Assembly: GCF_020194175.1 (NCBI RefSeq)
Contig: NZ_JADYVX010000007.1
Coordinates: 214,717 to 278,716 of the forward strand
Source: Bradyrhizobium sp. BRP22
Lineage (GTDB): Bacteria > Pseudomonadota > Alphaproteobacteria > Rhizobiales > Xanthobacteraceae
Direction: 5' to 3'
DNA: 64,000 bases
Made by a program: the position numbers and the translations under genes. Positions within the stretch are counted from its first letter, which is position 1. Each line of letters starts with the position of its first letter. The notes below the pieces were generated by a model, which saw only the letters and a list, made by a program, of their open reading frames with translations, searched no databases and had not been told where the DNA came from. Below are positions 41,292 to 48,944 of this stretch, one piece after another.

Positions 41292-41441
41292 CTACGTTTC
41301 GTTCTGCTCGTAGCGGCGCCGCGCGACCTCCTCGCCGGAGCGCGTCGCCTGCCGGTTGCGGAAATGATATTGCAGCGTCCCGTAGATCAGGGCGGTGAGA
41401 AGAACCAGAGCCCCGATGCCGTAAGCGATTTCAAGGCCCAT
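41292..41441 (-). CDS. Predicted small membrane protein (49 residues)
   Basis: The frame MGLEIAYGIGALVLLTALIY is followed by a basic, Arg-rich cytoplasmic tail (FRNRQATRSGEEVARRRYEQ). AGGAGG five bases before the ATG at 41441 is a near-perfect ribosome site. One transmembrane helix with the tail inside is likely. It follows another membrane miniprotein (41491-41574) on the same strand, 49 bases apart. Unknown function. Confidence 0.7.
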   Translation of the reverse strand: MGLEIAYGIGALVLLTALIYGTLQYHFRNRQATRSGEEVARRRYEQNET

Positions 41442-41490
41442 GCGAACCTCCTGAGTTAGAACAAAGACGATCGCGCACCCTCCCGTTCAG

Positions 41491-41574
41491 TCAAAGCGTG
41501 AAAGCCACGTACACGAGCAGCGCGATCAAGAGTGCGAAGCCGATGCTGATCGTCGCAAGCATTGCCTTCGCCAT
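41491..41574 (-). CDS. Predicted 27-residue membrane miniprotein
   Basis: MAKAMLATISIGFALLIALL continues VYVAFTL to a TGA at 41493-41491. It is essentially a single hydrophobic helix with one Lys at the start. AGGAGG four to five bases before the ATG at 41574 strongly supports translation despite its size. It is probably co-transcribed with the 49-residue membrane protein downstream. Confidence 0.6.
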   Translation of the reverse strand: MAKAMLATISIGFALLIALLVYVAFTL

Positions 41575-41675
41575 GCGCCCTCCTGGCTTCGCGCGTTTAC
41601 CGGTTGATGGGTCACCGTCCGACGCTCAAACGCGTCAGTGTGACTAAAGTTGCCTGTAGAACCTTGGCGCGTCGG

Positions 41676-41903
41676 TCAGCCGCTCTTCTCGGCGCTATCG
41701 ATACTTTCGCGATGGATCTCGTTCCCGGCCTCATCGAGCACAGCAACCGCATAACCCTTGCCGAGATATTCCTGCCTGCTCTCGGCGATATCGATCGCCA
41801 GTCGCTTGGCGACTGCGAGCGCCTGGTCGCGGTCGTCGACGGGTCGCCCGGTGACATCGAGCGCCCGCTCATGATCGACAAGCCGGAAGTGATAACGGTT
41901 CAT
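41676..41903 (-). CDS. DUF6894-type small protein (75 residues)
   Basis: MNRYHFRLVDHERALDVTGR has the Y-x-F-x-L-x-D start of this family. A helix with DDRDQALAVAKRLAIDIAES and a C-terminal strand KGYAVAVLDEAGNEIHRESI complete the pattern seen in the protein at 27510-27728. The ATG at 41903 begins 26 bases after the stop of the gene at 41930-42088. Unknown function. Confidence 0.75.
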   Translation of the reverse strand: MNRYHFRLVDHERALDVTGRPVDDRDQALAVAKRLAIDIAESRQEYLGKGYAVAVLDEAGNEIHRESIDSAEKSG

Positions 41904-41929
41904 GGCGGCGCTCGCGGGCGGCAGTGGAC

Positions 41930-42088
41930 TTAGCTGGTATTGCTCTCCCGCCACTTTTCCAGGTCTGGTTTCGGGCCGCCGGATCGTTGCTCCTTCTCCG
42001 GCTTCTCCTTCCACGGTTTGTCGGTCTGCTTGTGCGACCCCCAGTCGGTCTGCTGCCGGGGATCGTCGAGTGGCGTTTCCTTGCTCAT
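41930..42088 (-). CDS. Hypothetical hydrophilic small protein (52 residues)
   Basis: MSKETPLDDPRQQTDWGSHK continues QTDKPWKEKPEKEQRSGGPK, a very hydrophilic, Lys/Glu/Pro-rich and probably disordered chain. AAAGGAGGTG four bases before the ATG at 42088 is an almost ideal ribosome site. Disordered hydrophilins of this sort are often desiccation or stress proteins, but that is inference. It is part of a string of leftward small genes. Confidence 0.75.
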   Translation of the reverse strand: MSKETPLDDPRQQTDWGSHKQTDKPWKEKPEKEQRSGGPKPDLEKWRESNTS

Positions 42089-42167
42089 GCGACACCTCCT
42101 TTAGGGGGCAAGCGCGGGAGCCAAATCGGTTCCTAACGCGGACGTTCCGTCGCGGTCTCGCAGCGCC

Positions 42168-42338
42168 TCAGGGGCCGCCTGCCACCGAACCGGCGATCAC
42201 CATCACGAGCGCGTCGAGATCGATCTTGCCTTCGACGCGGAGATCGGTGGATCCCTCAACGCGGAGCGCCTGCGGATTATTGTCCGCCTGGCGCTGCAGT
42301 TCGCCCACGATTGCTTCCTTCAGCTTCTCCTCGAGCAT
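42168..42338 (-). CDS. Hypothetical small protein (56 residues)
   Basis: MLEEKLKEAIVGELQRQADN leads into LRVEGSTDLRVEGKIDLDAL and ends VMVIAGSVAGGP. The internal LRVEGxxDLRVEGxIDL repeat is notable. GAGGA upstream of the ATG at 42338 supports it. It lies 24 bases after the gene at 42363-42587, so it is probably the second gene of the unit driven by an exact EcfG promoter. I know no function. Confidence 0.65.
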   Translation of the reverse strand: MLEEKLKEAIVGELQRQADNNPQALRVEGSTDLRVEGKIDLDALVMVIAGSVAGGP

Positions 42339-42362
42339 GCCGGCTTCCTCATATCCATGCGC

Positions 42363-42587
42363 TTACGCGACCAGTATCGCGCGCTTGCGCTTGAAGCGCC
42401 GATAGTCGTCGATCGCCTTGTTCGAAAGCAGAAGCCGCCGCCGCTCGCCCCGCCGCACCATCAGTTCGATATGGTCGACGAGAAAGCGGCTCGCGACTGC
42501 GGCATCGTCGAGTTCGCCGGTGCGCTCAAGGAAATCCCAGGCGATCTGCACCGAATGTTCGATCAAGATGGGTAAAGACTCGGTCAT
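42363..42587 (-). CDS. Hypothetical small protein (74 residues)
   Basis: MTESLPILIEHSVQIAWDFL continues ERTGELDDAAVASRFLVDHI and ends with a strongly basic tail (RRGERRRLLLSNKAIDDYRR, then FKRKRAILVA). It is probably a helical protein with a nucleic-acid or membrane-surface binding tail. GAGGA is just upstream of the ATG at 42587. An exact EcfG promoter lies 20 bases upstream. This pattern recurs as orphan genes in Bradyrhizobium to my knowledge; role unknown. Confidence 0.75.
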   Translation of the reverse strand: MTESLPILIEHSVQIAWDFLERTGELDDAAVASRFLVDHIELMVRRGERRRLLLSNKAIDDYRRFKRKRAILVA

Positions 42588-42606
42588 GTGTTCCTCGCGG
42601 TAAAAA

Positions 42607-42631
42607 AACGCGCGGAAACAACGTCCGTTCC
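42607..42631 (-). promoter_or_regulatory. EcfG promoter (exact consensus) for the small-gene unit
   Basis: Leftwards, GGAAC (42627-42631), 16 bases, CGTT (42607-42610), 20 bases before the ATG at 42587. Confidence 0.65.
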
Positions 42632-42730
42632 TGGTTGGATTCGGAACGGGCGGGAGCACATCGTGCAGTCGCGCCATCCCCTGCGCACGGATCCGCAGCA
42701 CGGGTCCGCTGGCGAGGCTGATTGACGCGT

Positions 42731-42985
42731 TCAATCCTTCTTCGGTCGCGCAACCGGCTGGCGTTTCAGGTGCTCTCTCACATCGGGCAGCCGTTCGCTG
42801 CCGCCGGCGGCTTTCCACTGACCGATCAGCACAGTCATCTCCGAACGCATGGCAAGCAGCCGGTGGGCCGCTTCCGTGCAATCGTGATCGTGATTGACCT
42901 GATCGCGGATCACGCCCTCGGCAACGATCATCTCGTCCCGTAACGCACTGATCTTGCGACGGATTTCATTAATTCTATTGTCCAT
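42731..42985 (-). CDS. Hypothetical helical small protein (84 residues)
   Basis: MDNRINEIRRKISALRDEMI, then AEGVIRDQVNHDHDCTEAAH, is a heptad-like helical protein with a basic C-terminus (KRQPVARPKKD). A sigma-70-like pair, TTGACT and TCTAAC at 17-base spacing, lies immediately upstream of the ATG at 42985 (43019 to 42991). That would give an almost leaderless transcript. It is divergent from the DUF3072 gene. Function unknown. Confidence 0.7.
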   Translation of the reverse strand: MDNRINEIRRKISALRDEMIVAEGVIRDQVNHDHDCTEAAHRLLAMRSEMTVLIGQWKAAGGSERLPDVREHLKRQPVARPKKD

Positions 42986-43049
42986 GCCTTGTTAGAACGA
43001 AAATAGAACATAAAGTCAAGTCACGGATTTGAGAACCATGAGGGAAATC

Positions 43050-43250
43050 ATGAATACACCGGCCGCGAAATATGGCGGGGTGCGTCAGCGCGTCGGCGCC
43101 CAGATGACCCGCGCCCAGGCATTACGGTTGAAGGGGCTTGCCGAGGAGGCCTACCAGCCGAAGCAATATGCCCGAGACCTGAGCTTTGACGAGGCCGAGC
43201 GGCGCATTCATGCGCTGGAGGCGGAAATCGCGCTGGCGGATTCGTTCTAG
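43050..43250 (+). CDS. DUF3072 domain protein (66 residues)
   Basis: The C-terminal part QMTRAQALRLKGLAEEAYQP, then FDEAERRIHALEAEIALADS, matches the short DUF3072 family (TxAQAxxLKxLAEEAxEP...EAxxRIxALxAxL). This looks like a SAP-like helical module of unknown role. GAGGGA sits four bases before the ATG at 43050; further in-frame starts lie at 43029 and 43038. It is divergent from the gene at 42985. Confidence 0.75.
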   Translation: MNTPAAKYGGVRQRVGAQMTRAQALRLKGLAEEAYQPKQYARDLSFDEAERRIHALEAEIALADSF

Positions 43251-43307
43251 TAAAGACCGTACGGAACCGAAACCTCACGCGGCATGAGATGAAACTCTGA
43301 CAATTCC

Positions 43308-43332
43308 GGAACGCTCGCTGCGGCCATCCGTT
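43308..43332 (+). promoter_or_regulatory. EcfG promoter (exact consensus) for the secreted-protein gene
   Basis: GGAAC (43308-43312), 16 bases, CGTT (43329-43332), 32 bases before the ATG at 43365. Confidence 0.65.
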
Positions 43333-43364
43333 GAGCTTTGCGTCACTACAACGGAGACAGCGAA

Positions 43365-43697
43365 ATGAACCTCAAGCTCTTAACAGCAGCCGCAGTGCTC
43401 TCCACTGCGATCGTCGCGCCGGCGCTGGCGCAGGATCCTGCCGCGAGAGCGCCGTCCCGCCAGGTTCAGGATCAGCGCGCCTATCATCACCGTCACTATG
43501 GCGGCACCGGCTTCTGGCCGGGTGACGTCGCCGCCGGCGTGGTTGGCGGCGCGATCGGAACGGCGGGCGCCATTGCAACCGCTCCGTTCCGCGGCAGCTA
43601 TGCCTATAATGACCCGTATGGTTACAACAGCGGCTTCGTCTGCCAGCCCGGAACGATGTTCATAGGCGCGGATGGCCGACGGCGCATCTGCCAGTAA
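43365..43697 (+). CDS. Secreted protein with a glycine-zipper-like stretch (110 residues)
   Basis: A signal peptide (MNLKLLTAAAVLSTAIVAPA, cleaved after LAQ) is followed by a His/Tyr-rich section (DQRAYHHRHYGGTGF). A Gly/Ala-rich hydrophobic stretch then follows (DVAAGVVGGAIGTAGAIATA) and resembles a glycine zipper. A C-terminal domain with two Cys (FVCQPGTMFIGADGRRRICQ) ends the protein. It is likely periplasmic or outer-membrane associated. The ATG at 43365 has GGAG eight bases upstream. It has an exact EcfG promoter and its own terminator, so it is a one-gene stress unit. Confidence 0.8.
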   Translation: MNLKLLTAAAVLSTAIVAPALAQDPAARAPSRQVQDQRAYHHRHYGGTGFWPGDVAAGVVGGAIGTAGAIATAPFRGSYAYNDPYGYNSGFVCQPGTMFIGADGRRRICQ

Positions 43698-43719
43698 CGA
43701 TCACGCAAGATGAGCTGGA

Positions 43720-43750
43720 GAGGCGGTCATGAAGGCCGCCTCCTTCTTTT
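43720..43750 (+). terminator. Rho-independent terminator after the secreted-protein gene
   Basis: A 9-bp stem, GAGGCGGTC / GGCCGCCTC (one G-T pair), with loop ATGAA is followed by CTTCTTTTT. It lies 22 bases after the stop at 43697. Confidence 0.8.
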
Positions 43751-43953
43751 TGGACGATCGCCTATGACCGCTTGCTGGTGGAGGACAAGCTGTGACCGTG
43801 TTCGTACAGGCGTGGCCGAATCGCGGCGATTTGCCTAAGCAAGGCGCGTTATGGCCGCGAACAAGGTAACAGCGGTACAACACGGCGGCTCGGGCTGAAT
43901 TCGCCGCAGCCGCATCTGGGGGCCGTCTTGGAGACCGGGCGGCCCGTTTCTCC

Positions 43954-44211
43954 TCAGAGCAGTTTTGCGCGCACGAACAGCGAGCGCAGCGCATTGGTCG
44001 CCGGGATCGCCAGCATTGCGTTGTCTGCGGCTTTCTCCAGCGCGCTGACCGCCTCGTCATGCAACTGGCGGAATTCCATCCACTCCACCGAATTCAGATT
44101 GGTGATGAACCGGTAGGCCTGGCCGACGGTGGCAATAGTGACCGTCTCGCCGTTCAATTTGATCTTGAACGTCGCCTTCAGCGGTGTGTCGGAACTCGAT
44201 ACATCACCCAT
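43954..44211 (-). CDS. Conserved hypothetical protein (85 residues)
   Basis: MGDVSSSDTPLKATFKIKLN continues GETVTIATVGQAYRFITNLN, a predicted beta-strand pair followed by helices (EWMEFRQLHDEAVSALEKAA). It appears soluble and well structured. I have the impression it is conserved in Bradyrhizobium but know no function. The ATG at 44211 is used; a TTG at 44226 is in frame. It is divergent from the helicase gene with a 110-base gap. Confidence 0.75.
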   Translation of the reverse strand: MGDVSSSDTPLKATFKIKLNGETVTIATVGQAYRFITNLNSVEWMEFRQLHDEAVSALEKAADNAMLAIPATNALRSLFVRAKLL

Positions 44212-44321
44212 GACGCGGTTGTGCAACGGACACAGCCAAAGTCAATCTAATTCTGCGCCCACCGCCCCGGACATTCATCCCAACAGACCTGGATGTCTGT
44301 TAGCTTTCTCCGGGGTGATTC

Positions 44322-46391
44322 GTGCTCGCGGACAGCAAAGATACATATCTGGATGCGCTCAATCCTGCGCAGCGGCGCGCCGTCGAGCACGGCGTCGGCC
44401 GGGACGGAACCGTTGGTGCGCCGCTTCTGGTGATCGCCGGCGCCGGATCAGGCAAGACCAACACGCTGGCCCACCGCGTCGCGCATCTGATCGTCAGCGG
44501 TGCTGACCCACGCCGCATCCTCCTGATGACCTTCTCGCGCCGCGCGGCGGCGGAAATGACCAGGCGCGTCGAACGGATCGCCCGCCGCGTGCTCGGCGAC
44601 AATGCCGGCGTCATGACCGATGGCCTGAGCTGGTCCGGCACTTTTCATGGCATCGGCGCGCGACTGCTGCGGGAATATTCCGAGCGCATCGGGCTCGATC
44701 CGTCCTTCACCATCCATGACCGTGAGGATTCCGCCGACCTGATCAACCTTGTCAGGCACGACCTCGGCTTCTCCAAGACCGAGACCCGCTTCCCGACCAA
44801 GGGCACGTGCCTTGCGATCTATTCCCGCTGCGTCAACTCGGAGACGCCGGTCGAGAGCGTACTGGGCTCGTTCTTTCCCTGGTGCTCGGGCTGGGCGAAC
44901 GACCTGAAACGCCTGTTCGCCGCTTACGTCGACGCCAAGCAGCAGCAGAACGTGCTCGATTATGACGACCTCCTGCTCTATTGGGCGCAGATGGTGACCG
45001 ACGCCGCGCTTGCCGACGAGATCGGCGGCCGCTTCGACCATGTCATGGTCGACGAATACCAAGACACCAACCGCCTGCAATCATCGATCCTGCTCGCGCT
45101 GAAACCCGGCGGCACCGGGCTTACGGTCGTCGGCGATGACGCGCAATCGATCTATTCGTTCCGTGCCGCCACGGTCCGCAACATCCTCGACTTTCCGGAC
45201 CAGTTCACGCCCAGGGCGGAGATCATCACGCTCGACCGCAACTATCGTTCGACCGAGCCGATCCTGTCGGCCGCAAACGGCGTGATCGCGCTGGCCAAGG
45301 AGCGCTTCACGAAAAATCTCTGGACCGAGCGGACATCGTCGCGCAAACCGCAGCTCGTCGCCGTCCGCGATGAGGCCGATCAGGCCCGCTACATCGTCGA
45401 GCAGGTGCTCGCGAACCGCGAGGAAGGCGCGCTGCTCAAGCACCAATCGGTCTTGTTTCGAACCTCCTCGCATAGCGGTCCGCTGGAAATCGAACTCACC
45501 CGCCGCAACATTCCCTTCGTGAAGTTCGGCGGGCTCAAATTCCTCGATGCCGCCCATGTCAAGGACATGCTGGCGCTGTTGCGCTTCGTGGAGAACCCGC
45601 GCGACCGCGTCGCCGGTTTTCGCATCCTGCATCTGTTGCCGGGCGTCGGGCCGAGCTCGGCGCAGCGGGTGCTCGACCGCATGGCCGAGGCTGCCGATCC
45701 GATTGCCGCGCTCTGCGCCCTGCCCTCGCCGCCGCGCGCCGGCGAGGACTGGAAGGGGTTTGTCCGTGCGATCGAAAACCTCCGCTACTCCGAATGGCCG
45801 GTCGATATCGAGCAGGCACGGCTGTGGTACGAGCCGCATCTCGACCGCATCCATGAGGACGCCGAGGTCCGTCGCGCGGATCTGATCCAGCTCGAGCAGA
45901 TCGCAAGCGGCTACCCGTCGCGTGAGCGCTTCCTGACCGAACTCACGCTCGACCCGCCGGATGCGACCAGCGACCAGGCCGGACCGCCTTTGCTTGACGA
46001 GGATTATCTGATCCTGTCGACGATCCATTCCGCCAAGGGACAGGAGTGGAAGTCGGTCTTCGTGCTCAATGTCGTCGACGGCTGCATGCCATCGGATCTC
46101 GGCGCCGGCACCAGCGCCGAGCTGGAAGAGGAGCGCCGCCTGCTCTATGTCGCCATGACCCGTGCCAAGGATGATCTGCACCTGGTCGTGCCGCAGCGCT
46201 TCTTCGTGCACGGCCAAAGCGCCAAAGGCGACCGGCACATGTACGCCTCACGCACGCGTTTCATCCCGGAAAGGCTGGCGGTGCTGTTCGAGCGCACCAC
46301 CTGGCCGATCGCTCGCGCGGCAGCCGCTGCGCCGGCAGATCGTGCAGCGACAGTCGACATCCGCGCCAAGATGCGCGGGATGTGGCGCTAG
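44322..46391 (+). CDS. UvrD/Rep-family superfamily I DNA helicase
   Basis: The 689-residue protein has the superfamily 1A helicase motifs. Q-motif region LNPAQRRAVEHG and Walker A GAGSGKT are at the N-terminus. Motif II is VMVDEYQDTN, motif III GDDAQSIYSF, motif IV LDRNYRS, motif V STIHSAKGQEWKSVFV and motif VI LYVAMTRAKDDLHL. Such 3'-5' helicases act in repair or replication restart. It lacks the long C-terminal region of PcrA/UvrD and is closer to short UvrD-like proteins. The start is GTG at 44322, weakly supported; no partner gene is nearby. Confidence 0.93.
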   Translation: MLADSKDTYLDALNPAQRRAVEHGVGRDGTVGAPLLVIAGAGSGKTNTLAHRVAHLIVSGADPRRILLMTFSRRAAAEMTRRVERIARRVLGDNAGVMTDGLSWSGTFHGIGARLLREYSERIGLDPSFTIHDREDSADLINLVRHDLGFSKTETRFPTKGTCLAIYSRCVNSETPVESVLGSFFPWCSGWANDLKRLFAAYVDAKQQQNVLDYDDLLLYWAQMVTDAALADEIGGRFDHVMVDEYQDTNRLQSSILLALKPGGTGLTVVGDDAQSIYSFRAATVRNILDFPDQFTPRAEIITLDRNYRSTEPILSAANGVIALAKERFTKNLWTERTSSRKPQLVAVRDEADQARYIVEQVLANREEGALLKHQSVLFRTSSHSGPLEIELTRRNIPFVKFGGLKFLDAAHVKDMLALLRFVENPRDRVAGFRILHLLPGVGPSSAQRVLDRMAEAADPIAALCALPSPPRAGEDWKGFVRAIENLRYSEWPVDIEQARLWYEPHLDRIHEDAEVRRADLIQLEQIASGYPSRERFLTELTLDPPDATSDQAGPPLLDEDYLILSTIHSAKGQEWKSVFVLNVVDGCMPSDLGAGTSAELEEERRLLYVAMTRAKDDLHLVVPQRFFVHGQSAKGDRHMYASRTRFIPERLAVLFERTTWPIARAAAAAPADRAATVDIRAKMRGMWR

Positions 46392-46537
46392 CCGGGACAG
46401 CGATCGGGAACGATCCCGGTCGCGCCACGTTGACGGCAAGTCCGAAACTTTGCGACGGCGTCCCTGGCGGATGACGAAGCCGCGCCAGAGCCGTCTTTCG
46501 ATAACCCATCGTGAAAACCTTCCCGTATGCCGCGCCG

Positions 46538-46756
46538 TTACCTTCTCGAGAAGACCTGCTTGAGGTAGCAGAGTCCCTCGTAAGTCAGCCGCGTCTCGCG
46601 GGTCTCGCCCTTCGCGACTTCGCCTTCCAGGAACGTCTCGAGCTCCGGAAGCGCGCGCTCGAACTGCTCCGTGATGCCCATCATCACGCAGGTTTCCTTG
46701 ATGCGTTCGATCGGTTTTTCAAGAACGTCGATTTGAACCATCGCCTTCAAATTCAT
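46538..46756 (-). CDS. Hypothetical small protein (72 residues)
   Basis: MNLKAMVQIDVLEKPIERIK continues ETCVMMGITEQFERALPELE and ends with TRLTYEGLCYLKQVFSRR. It looks soluble and helical. The start could be 46756, 46741 or further upstream (46816); I prefer 46756 or 46741. No motif is recognised. It is convergent with the helicase gene and divergent from the MFS gene at 46839. Confidence 0.55.
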   Translation of the reverse strand: MNLKAMVQIDVLEKPIERIKETCVMMGITEQFERALPELETFLEGEVAKGETRETRLTYEGLCYLKQVFSRR

Positions 46757-46838
46757 GATCCCACGCTTTGTTCCGACCGCCGCGGCGAAAGCCCGCCGCC
46801 AGTCTCGGAGAATCATCTGCTTGATCGCTTAACCGGCC

Positions 46839-48071
46839 ATGAGTCTACTTGCCATGCGTGTCAGCAAGAAGAATGAACGATCGGACAAGGCGGCGCGGCT
46901 GTGGCCTCTGCTCGCTCTGAACTTCTTCATGGCCGACATGCAGTCCGGTATCGGACCGTTCGTCGGCGTCTTCCTACAGGCCCACGGCTGGGCGAGCGGC
47001 TGGATCGGGACCGTGATGACGATAGGCAATGTCGCGGGCATGCTGATCACGACTCCGATCGGCGGATTGATCGACGCGAGCCGCCGCAAGCGCGCCTGGG
47101 TGATCGTGCCGGGCGTCGCCGTGGTCCTCGCCTCGGCGCTGATTCTGCTCTCGCAGAATTTCTGGGCCGTCGCCGCATCGCAGATCGCGACCTCGCTTGC
47201 GGGCGCCGCCATCGTTCCCGCCGTCACGGGCATCACGCTTGGCATCGTCAGGCAGAAAGGCTTCAACCGCCAGAACGGCCGCAACCAGGCCTTCAACCAT
47301 GCCGGCAACATGGTCGGCGCCGCGGCATCGGGCTATCTCGGCTGGAAATACGGCTACACGGCCGTGTTCCTGCTGGCGGCGCTCTTCGGCGTCATTGCGA
47401 TCGCCTGTGTGCTCTTGATCCCAGCAAAGGCCATCGACAACAACGCCGCGCGCGGCACCAAGGAGGATGATCCTGAGAGCCAGCCCAGCGGCTTCACCGT
47501 GCTCGCAAGGCACAAGCCGCTCCTCGTCGTTGCCTTGGCGCTGGCCGCCTTCCATCTCGGCAATGCCGCGATCATTCCGCTGTATGGCTTGGCCGCGGTC
47601 GCCAACGGCCAGGCGAAGGGCCCGGATTTCGTGGCAACCACCATCGTGATCGCCCAGGCTGTGATGATCGTGACCTCGATCGTCGGCATGCGCGCGGCGG
47701 AAAGCCGCAGCTATTGGCCGGTGCTGCTGGCGTCCTTCCTGGTACTGCCGGTGCGCGGCATCCTGGCGTACTTCCTCACCGGCTGGTGGGGCGTGCTGCC
47801 CGTGCAAATTCTTGACGGTATCGGCACCGGCCTGCAGAGCGTCGCGGTCCCCGGAATGGTTGCCCGCTCGCTGAACGGGACCGGTCGCATCAATCTCGGA
47901 CAGGGCGCGGTGATCACCGTTCAAGGCATCGGCGCCTCGCTGAGTCCGGCCCTTGGCGGCTGGATCGCGCAATGGATCGGCTATCCGCCCACGTTTGTCC
48001 TGCTCGGCGCGCTCGGCCTGGTCTCGGTCGCGCTATGGGTCGGCTTTGCCTCCGAGATGAAGAAATATTGA
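46839..48071 (+). CDS. MFS transporter (12 membrane segments)
   Basis: The 410-residue membrane protein opens with a short basic lead and FMADMQSGIGPFVGVFLQAH. Motif A-like GGLIDASRRKRAW lies between helices 2 and 3, and the halves are joined by a hydrophilic loop (about 200-220, KEDDPESQPSG). The type resembles drug or sugar-phosphate efflux MFS proteins widespread in proteobacteria; the substrate is unknown. The ATG at 46839 is the first plausible start. Stand-alone, followed by the DUF3750 gene after 77 bases. Confidence 0.85.
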   Translation: MSLLAMRVSKKNERSDKAARLWPLLALNFFMADMQSGIGPFVGVFLQAHGWASGWIGTVMTIGNVAGMLITTPIGGLIDASRRKRAWVIVPGVAVVLASALILLSQNFWAVAASQIATSLAGAAIVPAVTGITLGIVRQKGFNRQNGRNQAFNHAGNMVGAAASGYLGWKYGYTAVFLLAALFGVIAIACVLLIPAKAIDNNAARGTKEDDPESQPSGFTVLARHKPLLVVALALAAFHLGNAAIIPLYGLAAVANGQAKGPDFVATTIVIAQAVMIVTSIVGMRAAESRSYWPVLLASFLVLPVRGILAYFLTGWWGVLPVQILDGIGTGLQSVAVPGMVARSLNGTGRINLGQGAVITVQGIGASLSPALGGWIAQWIGYPPTFVLLGALGLVSVALWVGFASEMKKY

Positions 48072-48148
48072 TGCCTATAGGCACGCTCTGGTTCCGGCGA
48101 ACCGGCGTACTTACATGCCGATGATCACCCCTCCGTTGATATCCCTCC

Positions 48149-48892
48149 GTGAAGAAATCCGTGGTCATCGTTGTTCTGCTGATTGTCGTTCCGCTCGCTT
48201 TGTCGACGGTTACCTATTTGCTCGGAGATCGCCGCGTCAATTGGCAGACGGCCGACCGCTCGAGCGCCGGCCTGTTGCCCAAGGCCTCGGAACATCCGGA
48301 CGCTGTCATCCGCGTCTATGCCGCGCGTACCGTACGCTGGCGCGGGATCTTTGCCGTCCACACCTGGATCGTGGTCAAGGAGCGAGATGCGCCGCGCTAC
48401 AGCCGCTACGACTGCACCGCCTGGGGTCAACCGATCCGGGTTGACGGATTCGTTGCCGACGGCCGATGGTTCGGTGCCGTGCCGGAAGCAATCGTGAGTG
48501 TGGACGGCGCGAATGCCGAGCAGTTGATCCCGAAGATCCGCGCGGTCATCGAGAATTACAGATTTCGCGCTTATGGCGATTATAGCGCCTGGCCGGGTCC
48601 AAACTCGAACACATTCGTTCAGGCGGCGCTCGACGCTGTCCCTGAGCTGCAGGCGGTGCTGCCGCCGACGGCGATCGGCAAGGACTATCCTTACCGGGGT
48701 GAATGGTATGGCATCACCGCGTCAGGCACCGGTGTCTTCGCCACATTGGGCGGCTATCTCGGTCTGACGATCGGCTGGATCGAAGGGATCGAGCTGAACT
48801 TGTTCGGCGGAGTTCTTGGCATCGATATCCGCCGCCCTGCCCTGAAGTTTCCCGGCATCGGCCGGCTCGGCCTGCCGCTCGCTCAGTCATAG
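48149..48892 (+). CDS. DUF3750 domain protein, membrane-anchored
   Basis: This 247-residue protein has an N-terminal membrane anchor or signal (VVIVVLLIVVPLALSTVTYL). A domain with RWRGIFAVHTWIVVKERDAP, ENYRFRAYGDYSAWPGPNSN and YRGEWYGITASGTGVFATLG follows, which matches DUF3750. The conserved H, and N in WPGPNSNTF, recall papain-like NlpC/P60-type or DUF4105-like folds, but activity is unproven. The start is a GTG at 48149 without a clear ribosome site, so it may be slightly different. It is followed 52 bases later by a DsbA-like gene. Confidence 0.8.
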   Translation: MKKSVVIVVLLIVVPLALSTVTYLLGDRRVNWQTADRSSAGLLPKASEHPDAVIRVYAARTVRWRGIFAVHTWIVVKERDAPRYSRYDCTAWGQPIRVDGFVADGRWFGAVPEAIVSVDGANAEQLIPKIRAVIENYRFRAYGDYSAWPGPNSNTFVQAALDAVPELQAVLPPTAIGKDYPYRGEWYGITASGTGVFATLGGYLGLTIGWIEGIELNLFGGVLGIDIRRPALKFPGIGRLGLPLAQS

Positions 48893-48944
48893 GCCGGCTG
48901 CGGGCTGGTCATCAGAAGAAGGCATTCACTCGCGGAGTATCTCG

